Assembly: GCF_023016045.1 (NCBI RefSeq)
Contig: NZ_JALKAP010000016.1
Span: 1-39,058 of the forward strand
DNA from: Marinobacter sp. S6332
GTDB lineage: Bacteria > Pseudomonadota > Gammaproteobacteria > Pseudomonadales > Oleiphilaceae
DNA: 39,058 nucleotides
Direction: 5' to 3'
The translations under genes and the position numbers were made by a program. Shown here piece by piece: positions 34,906 through 39,058 of this stretch. The stretch's first letter is position 1. The number at the start of each line of letters is the position of its first letter. The notes under the pieces were generated by a model that had not been told where the DNA came from, searched no databases, and worked only from the letters and a program-made list of their open reading frames with translations.

Positions 34906-37412
34906 AGGAATCTAATGCTGCTGTATCTGCACCTGTTTTGGATGAAGTGGACTTTCAGGGTGCTTTAACTCGTGCCTGCGGTTTAATAGCCCCCATCTGG
35001 CCACTGGACAAATGGATTGCCGTTAACCCCTTCTGGGGCCTCCGGGATCAGCCTGCTGAACGTGCAGAGCGTGTTCTGGAACAAAGAGGCGGCTTCTCTT
35101 TCTTGATGCCCGCGGCTTTTTACCGCGAGGCGTGGGAGGGCGGAAGAATTTCCGACGCGGACCTAAAGGAAAGTTTGGCTCAGAGCGGAATTCAGACCGA
35201 TATTCAACCGCTGTTTGATCTACTGAAGCATGAGCGGCCAACAGGGCATCCCCTTTGCTTTTCTGTTCTCGATGCATTTCCAGCCAATGCGGAGGGTGTC
35301 AACGCCGCCGATGCGGTGAATGGCGAAATTGGGCGCCTTTGTGGTGCCTATTTTGACACCCGGCAGGGCCGCTGGTCCTCCGCAGGAAAAAAGAATGATA
35401 AGGGTGGGTTCTTTGAATTTTGGCTTGCAGCCGCCCAGCAAGATCTATCGTTGGACTATCGAACAGGCATTACTGGTGCTCGCAAGCACTTAAAGGCAGT
35501 GACTGAAGCACGGTTGCAAGCCGTCAAAAACGCCGTTGCTATCATTAACCTGAATACGTACGAACTGGAAGTGCTTTGCCACAACCTGTTGCTGCGTGTA
35601 CTTGGCTGGGCCTCGTGGAGCAGCGGTGTCGACTGGCGTGCAGGCCTTGCCGGAGAAGACTCTGAAGCGAGAGAATCGCTACTTTCTGCCTTGCTGGTTT
35701 GGGAGGCTGTTGCTCTTGAGTGTGCACCTGAGGAGCAGATTAAGGCGAGGACGGCGGCTTGGTCGAGAATTCGTCAGGCTTTGCAAACAGACCGCTCGCC
35801 AAACCTAAACGCTGGGAATGACCCAAACGCAAAGCTACTGTGGGTCTGGCAGCGTGCGTATGAAATCGGATACCAACGCAAGCTTGTTCATATCATAAGT
35901 GAGGACAGGCAAGCCGACCGGAGGCAAGAAGTCGATCCAAAGTCGGAGAATGTGAAAGCGGATGTACAGGCAGTATTTTGTATCGATGTTCGCTCAGAAG
36001 TTATGAGGCGGCACCTGGAGAATGAAAATCCGCGGGTGCAAACACTCGGTTTTGCCGGATTTTTTGGGCTACCGGTTTCCCACCAGAGCCACGGCCCTTA
36101 TTCTGAGGTGCAAAGACTGCCCGGGCTGTTGGCGCCAGCCTATCGGCTTATCGACACCGAGGGAAGCACCGCAAGTGATAACACACTGAATCGCGAGCTT
36201 GATCAAAAAGAAATCACTCGGGAATCCGTGCGCAATTCCAAATACAGCAGCCTTTCCACGTTCACGTTGGTTGAAACCACAGGCCTTGCCTGGGCGTGGA
36301 AGCTACTCAAAGACAGCCTGCATCAGAAAAAGGCTCAGCAGCCGGGCAGCGTTGCGAACGCAAGAGATAACAAACTGGTTCATCACATAGGGGGTGATCC
36401 TTTGGCGATATCCGAGAAGGTCAAGCTAGTCTCTGGCTTTCTCCAAGGCATGTCTTTAATTCGTAGTTTTGCGCCCCTGCTGGTATTCGTTGGCCATGGC
36501 ACGCAAACCGACAACAACCCTAACCACGCAGGCTTGGCTTGCGGCGCCTGTGGCGGCCAGAGTGGTGGGGTTAATGCGCGGCTGGCAGCTTCATTGTTTA
36601 ATGACCCACAGGTGCGCGAAGAACTTGTAGAAAAAGGTATTCAAGTGCCTGATTCAACCTTCGCTGTTGCCGCAGAGCACTGTACGGTAACCGATGAAGT
36701 CACGGTATTCGGTCAAAAAAGTGTTCCTGAATCCCACCAGTCTCTTCTGGCAGAGTTGGAAGCCTCCTTTGCGGCGGCTGGCAGGGAGGCCAGAAAGGAG
36801 AGGGCGACTCCGCTCAAACTGAATGGCCTTGATGACAAGGAGTTGCTCAACTCGATGCGTCAAAGAACCATAGATTGGTCGGAAATTCGGCCTGAGTGGG
36901 GGCTTGCGAATAACGCTGCCATTATTTTTGCTAAACGAGAATTAACCAGAGGCAAGAATTTCGCCGGCAGAGTCTTTCTGCACGATTACGACTCAGAGCT
37001 AGATGCTGAAGGTCAAATTCTGGAAGCCTTAATGTCTGCGCCTATGATGGTCGCAAATTGGATTAACCTACAGTATTTTGCGTCGGTTACCGCACCCGAG
37101 GTCTATGGTGCAGGTAACAAACTGCTGCATTCTGTCGTGGGGGGGAACCTTGGTGTTATCGAGGGGAATGGTACAGATCTGAGAATTGGTCTACCGCTGC
37201 AATCCGTGCACGATGGCACCTACTGGCGCCATGAGCCGCTTCGGCTCACCGTGCTAATTGATGCTCCCAGAGAACGCATACAAGCCATTATGAAGCGTCA
37301 GCCAGACGTTGCGCGATTGGTGAAAAACGAGTGGCTATGGTTGCACAGGTTTCTGCCAGAAGGCGGTCAAGAGCGATTTGATAAGGGTGAATGGAAAAAC
37401 TGCTCAGGTTAA
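34902..37412 (+). CDS. dabA: DabA, carbonic-anhydrase-like subunit of DAB carbon uptake complex
   Basis: 836 residues (DUF2309/PF10070). A cytoplasmic beta-carbonic-anhydrase-like zinc protein that hydrates CO2 to bicarbonate when energised through DabB, trapping inorganic carbon. The zinc ligand set is visible: Cys360 and Asp362 (VFCIDVRSE), His532 (FVGHGTQ) and Cys547 (LACGACGG). The spacing matches the C-D-H-C set C351/D353/H524/C539 of the Halothiobacillus protein. The family N-terminus PIWPLDKWIAVNPFWG is present. It ends in KNCSG, the last codons of which lie in the left arm of the shared terminator hairpin. Intact and full length. Confidence 0.92.
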   Translation: MKESNAAVSAPVLDEVDFQGALTRACGLIAPIWPLDKWIAVNPFWGLRDQPAERAERVLEQRGGFSFLMPAAFYREAWEGGRISDADLKESLAQSGIQTDIQPLFDLLKHERPTGHPLCFSVLDAFPANAEGVNAADAVNGEIGRLCGAYFDTRQGRWSSAGKKNDKGGFFEFWLAAAQQDLSLDYRTGITGARKHLKAVTEARLQAVKNAVAIINLNTYELEVLCHNLLLRVLGWASWSSGVDWRAGLAGEDSEARESLLSALLVWEAVALECAPEEQIKARTAAWSRIRQALQTDRSPNLNAGNDPNAKLLWVWQRAYEIGYQRKLVHIISEDRQADRRQEVDPKSENVKADVQAVFCIDVRSEVMRRHLENENPRVQTLGFAGFFGLPVSHQSHGPYSEVQRLPGLLAPAYRLIDTEGSTASDNTLNRELDQKEITRESVRNSKYSSLSTFTLVETTGLAWAWKLLKDSLHQKKAQQPGSVANARDNKLVHHIGGDPLAISEKVKLVSGFLQGMSLIRSFAPLLVFVGHGTQTDNNPNHAGLACGACGGQSGGVNARLAASLFNDPQVREELVEKGIQVPDSTFAVAAEHCTVTDEVTVFGQKSVPESHQSLLAELEASFAAAGREARKERATPLKLNGLDDKELLNSMRQRTIDWSEIRPEWGLANNAAIIFAKRELTRGKNFAGRVFLHDYDSELDAEGQILEALMSAPMMVANWINLQYFASVTAPEVYGAGNKLLHSVVGGNLGVIEGNGTDLRIGLPLQSVHDGTYWRHEPLRLTVLIDAPRERIQAIMKRQPDVARLVKNEWLWLHRFLPEGGQERFDKGEWKNCSG

Positions 37413-37423
37413 TCCTGAGCAGT
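37399..37423. terminator. Terminator hairpin shared by dabA and yebG stops
   Basis: ACTGCTCAGG (37399-37408), loop TTAAT, CCTGAGCAGT (37414-37423): a perfect 10-bp stem. On the minus strand it is followed by GTTTTTCC, a proper rho-independent terminator for yebG. Both stops (TAA at 37410-37412 for dabA and its complement at 37409-37411 for yebG) use the same TTAA in the loop. Confidence 0.85.
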
Positions 37424-37681
37424 GTTCAGAAGGTCCGGCTTTTTCAAGGCCTTTTGGAATAGATCTTTGTCCTCAGCGATGACCATGGCGCATTTTTCCG
37501 CCAGTTCATCGCTCAGGCCTTCAACTTTTCGGGCCAGATAAACCTGAATCTCTTCCGCCAACTCCAATACCTTGTCTCTGGCATCGGCATCTGCTTTCGA
37601 TGTGAAAAGCATGGTCTCAGGATTTTTTAACGCCATATTCAGGCCGTCCCTATCGGAAAAATAAACTGCTTGTACCGCCAT
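37409..37681 (-). CDS. yebG: YebG-family SOS (DNA damage-inducible) protein
   Basis: 90 residues from ATG 37681 (MAVQAVYFS), preferred over ATG 37687 because GAGGA lies a proper distance upstream of the second and abuts the first. The family core MLFTSKADADARDKVLELAEEI aligns with the E. coli YebG segment SFTSKKEADAYDKMLD, followed by the acidic helix ending LFQKALKKP. YebG is a small, LexA-controlled protein of unknown molecular role induced by DNA damage. Its promoter region has been cut by the ISL3 element: half a LexA box remains. It ends within the shared hairpin with dabA. Confidence 0.85.
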   Translation of the reverse strand: MAVQAVYFSDRDGLNMALKNPETMLFTSKADADARDKVLELAEEIQVYLARKVEGLSDELAEKCAMVIAEDKDLFQKALKKPDLLNTAQD

Positions 37682-37711
37682 GGTCATTCCTCGCAGTGAA
37701 TGTCTGCTTTA

Positions 37712-37723
37712 CTGTATAAAAAC
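37712..37723 (-). promoter_or_regulatory. LexA (SOS) box of yebG, split by the IS
   Basis: CTGT (37712-37715) and the AT-rich core ATAAAAAC (37716-37723) match the first 12 positions of CTGT-N8-ACAG. The flank TACTGTATAAAA is like that of the known E. coli yebG box. Position 13 onward is the tip of the ISL3 element (GGCT), so the second half-site ACAG has been displaced. A TATACA -10 candidate on the minus strand overlaps the remaining half. Confidence 0.65.
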
Positions 37724-39058
37724 GGCTCTTCACTTATCTGTGTGGGTCAGGTGCCATTGGCAGTCCGCCATAGTGAAATAGAATCGCCCGCTTGAACCTC
37801 TCCTTGTTCCGGAACCCCCGGGATCGGACCTTTAACGCTCGAACCTGTCCATTGATCGCTTCCGCAAGGGCATTTGAAGCTCGGAAACGCATAGCGTTGA
37901 GGATCCCAAATAGCTTGGTTTCGATCTGATTTGCTGTGGAGCTCAGAGCTCGAACTTCAGTGAGTCGAGCCATGTGGATCCATTCTTTCCACGCCGCTCG
38001 GGCGCCTTTGACCCGGTAGCCTCGCCAGATATCTCGCGCTTTCTCCTTGAGATACCACACTAAACCGGTGTCTTTGAGAGCGCCGGACAAATATTTGATC
38101 TGTTGTATCTGCTGTTCTTTAAGGCTCTTGCGATGGCGTAGCCAGGTGTATCGGCTTCGATGGATCTCCTTCCGCATCGAATGATCCGCACGTGCCATGT
38201 CAGCTTTGCGAGTGGCATCAAGCGTTCGGGTCAGCATTTGCGCGACGTGGAAATGGTCGAAGGCGATCTTCCGGTGGGCTTTCTCGATATGCTCAAATGT
38301 CGCCTTCTGATAGGCCGGACTCATATCCATGGAGATAGACAGAATCGACCGCTTACGAGACGCATCCAGAGTGGCGTAAAAGCGCCCAAGACTACCAGAG
38401 GACCGACCGTCCTCCACGGCCAAAACCTGACCCCGACCGTTAGAAACGATCGTTACATAGTCGTGCCCTTTACGAAATGCCGTCTCATCGACGGCTAGCC
38501 GTGACGTATCTCGGTCAGGAGCATTAGCCAGACCACGTCGCACAGCCCGTTCCATGATGTTGTCGATGGCAGTCCAGCTCAGGCGCAACTGCTTGCTGAC
38601 CGCAGAGATTGAGGCTGCCCTGAGCCAGCTGATAACGAAGGCTTCAAATAGGAGTGTGTACCGGCTGTTCTGTTCAGCCCAAGGAACACTGATCGTCAGA
38701 CAGCCATGCTCGGGACACTGCACACGAGGAACCTGAGCAACCACTTGCGTTCGGAACTGACAAGTATCGAGATGACGCCAACGACGTTCCCGCGAGTCGT
38801 AGCCCGGGCAGGCATCGCCACAGCGGGGGCAGACAAGCTTAGCGCCTTTGTCCAGACTGACCTGAACGACGACTTCTCCCTGACTCTTATCCAGTTCGAC
38901 GCCTGATACAAGCCAAGGAGAGGACAGCCCTAGAATGTGTTCGTAGAGGGTGTATTGATCCAACGTTGGTCCCCATCCATTGAGTTAATCGGATGCGACA
39001 ACAGTGACCAAAAGCAGCAGGAAAATAAAGGGTTACCCACCATGATAAGTGAAGACCC
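37724..39058 (-). mobile_element. ISL3-family insertion sequence
   Basis: Terminal inverted repeats of about 24 bp. The left tip begins GGCTCTTCACTTATC at 37724 and the right tip, read inward from 39058, begins GGGTCTTCACTTATC; there are four mismatches in 24 bases. It encloses one transposase gene. ISL3 elements duplicate 8 bp; the 8 bp to the left are ATAAAAAC, and the right copy would lie just past the window end. The window ends exactly at the right tip. Confidence 0.85.
37734..38963 (-). CDS. ISL3-family transposase
   Basis: 409 residues from a TTG at 38963 (GGGGAC upstream). An N-terminal zinc-binding region has C45-P-R-C48 and C83/C88, and a helix-turn-helix follows (about 115-140). 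The DDE catalytic residues are D159 (LAVDETAFRKGHDY), D213 (SMDMSPAY) and E368 (NALAEAINGQ), with the family-specific FDHFHV and NGQVRALKVRSRGFRN segments. No frameshift; it should be active. The stop codon lies inside the left inverted repeat. Confidence 0.95.
   Translation of the reverse strand: MDQYTLYEHILGLSSPWLVSGVELDKSQGEVVVQVSLDKGAKLVCPRCGDACPGYDSRERRWRHLDTCQFRTQVVAQVPRVQCPEHGCLTISVPWAEQNSRYTLLFEAFVISWLRAASISAVSKQLRLSWTAIDNIMERAVRRGLANAPDRDTSRLAVDETAFRKGHDYVTIVSNGRGQVLAVEDGRSSGSLGRFYATLDASRKRSILSISMDMSPAYQKATFEHIEKAHRKIAFDHFHVAQMLTRTLDATRKADMARADHSMRKEIHRSRYTWLRHRKSLKEQQIQQIKYLSGALKDTGLVWYLKEKARDIWRGYRVKGARAAWKEWIHMARLTEVRALSSTANQIETKLFGILNAMRFRASNALAEAINGQVRALKVRSRGFRNKERFKRAILFHYGGLPMAPDPHR

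Noticed and set aside
1..39058. Composite transposon or genomic island spanning the whole window
   Set aside because: The two flanking ISs are of different families, no integrase or tRNA attachment site is seen, and most of the interior is core metabolism and secretion.
1..39058. CRISPR arrays, tRNA or rRNA genes
   Set aside because: I saw no regularly spaced repeats and no cloverleaf or rRNA-like sequence; gaps between genes are short.

Overview
The window reads as chromosome from a marine gammaproteobacterium. Gene content and protein style (an xcp-like type II secretion cluster, a thiosulfate dehydrogenase, a DabA/DabB bicarbonate system, LexA-type yebG, a flavin monooxygenase) fit Marinobacter or a close relative. 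This is inferred from recognition of protein families, not from a search. It is bounded by two unrelated, apparently intact insertion sequences: an IS630-family element that starts at base 1 and an ISL3-family element that ends at the last base.

Left edge (1-4700), an accessory and partly decaying stretch. Beside the IS630 element is a protein of unknown function behind a near-consensus flagellar sigma-28 (FliA) promoter, with a small coupled ORF in front of it. Next is a short secreted-protein gene whose signal peptide is broken by an in-frame amber codon. Then comes a thiosulfate dehydrogenase (tsdA) whose partner cytochrome c has lost its signal peptide.

Middle (4763-23141), mostly core genes. 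There is an EEP-family hydrolase, a MuiA/DUF4139 protein, and a three-gene operon on the minus strand: an alkyl-DHAP-synthase-like flavoprotein, a GlpD-like dehydrogenase and an FGGY kinase. Two tandem TGTC-N7-GACA palindromes lie in front of that operon. gspC faces a gspEFGHIJKLM operon (type II secretion); gspD and gspN are not in the window. A GNAT acetyltransferase and glutathione reductase follow.

Right part (23171-37412). A TonB-dependent receptor, a periplasmic binding protein without a permease, and a hybrid histidine kinase look like one outer-membrane-to-cytoplasm sensing unit. Then come a small tail-anchored protein, a GntR-regulated SBF-type transporter, a Baeyer-Villiger-like flavin monooxygenase, and a LysR regulator divergent from dabB-dabA, the membrane-potential-driven inorganic carbon uptake complex.

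Right edge (37409-39058). yebG converges on dabA, and their stop codons share the loop of one terminator hairpin. The ISL3 element has inserted exactly inside the predicted LexA box of yebG.

The most notable items are the IS-split SOS box, the FliA-controlled orphan gene, the flavoprotein/GlpD/kinase operon with its paired operator, and the receptor-binding protein-kinase module.
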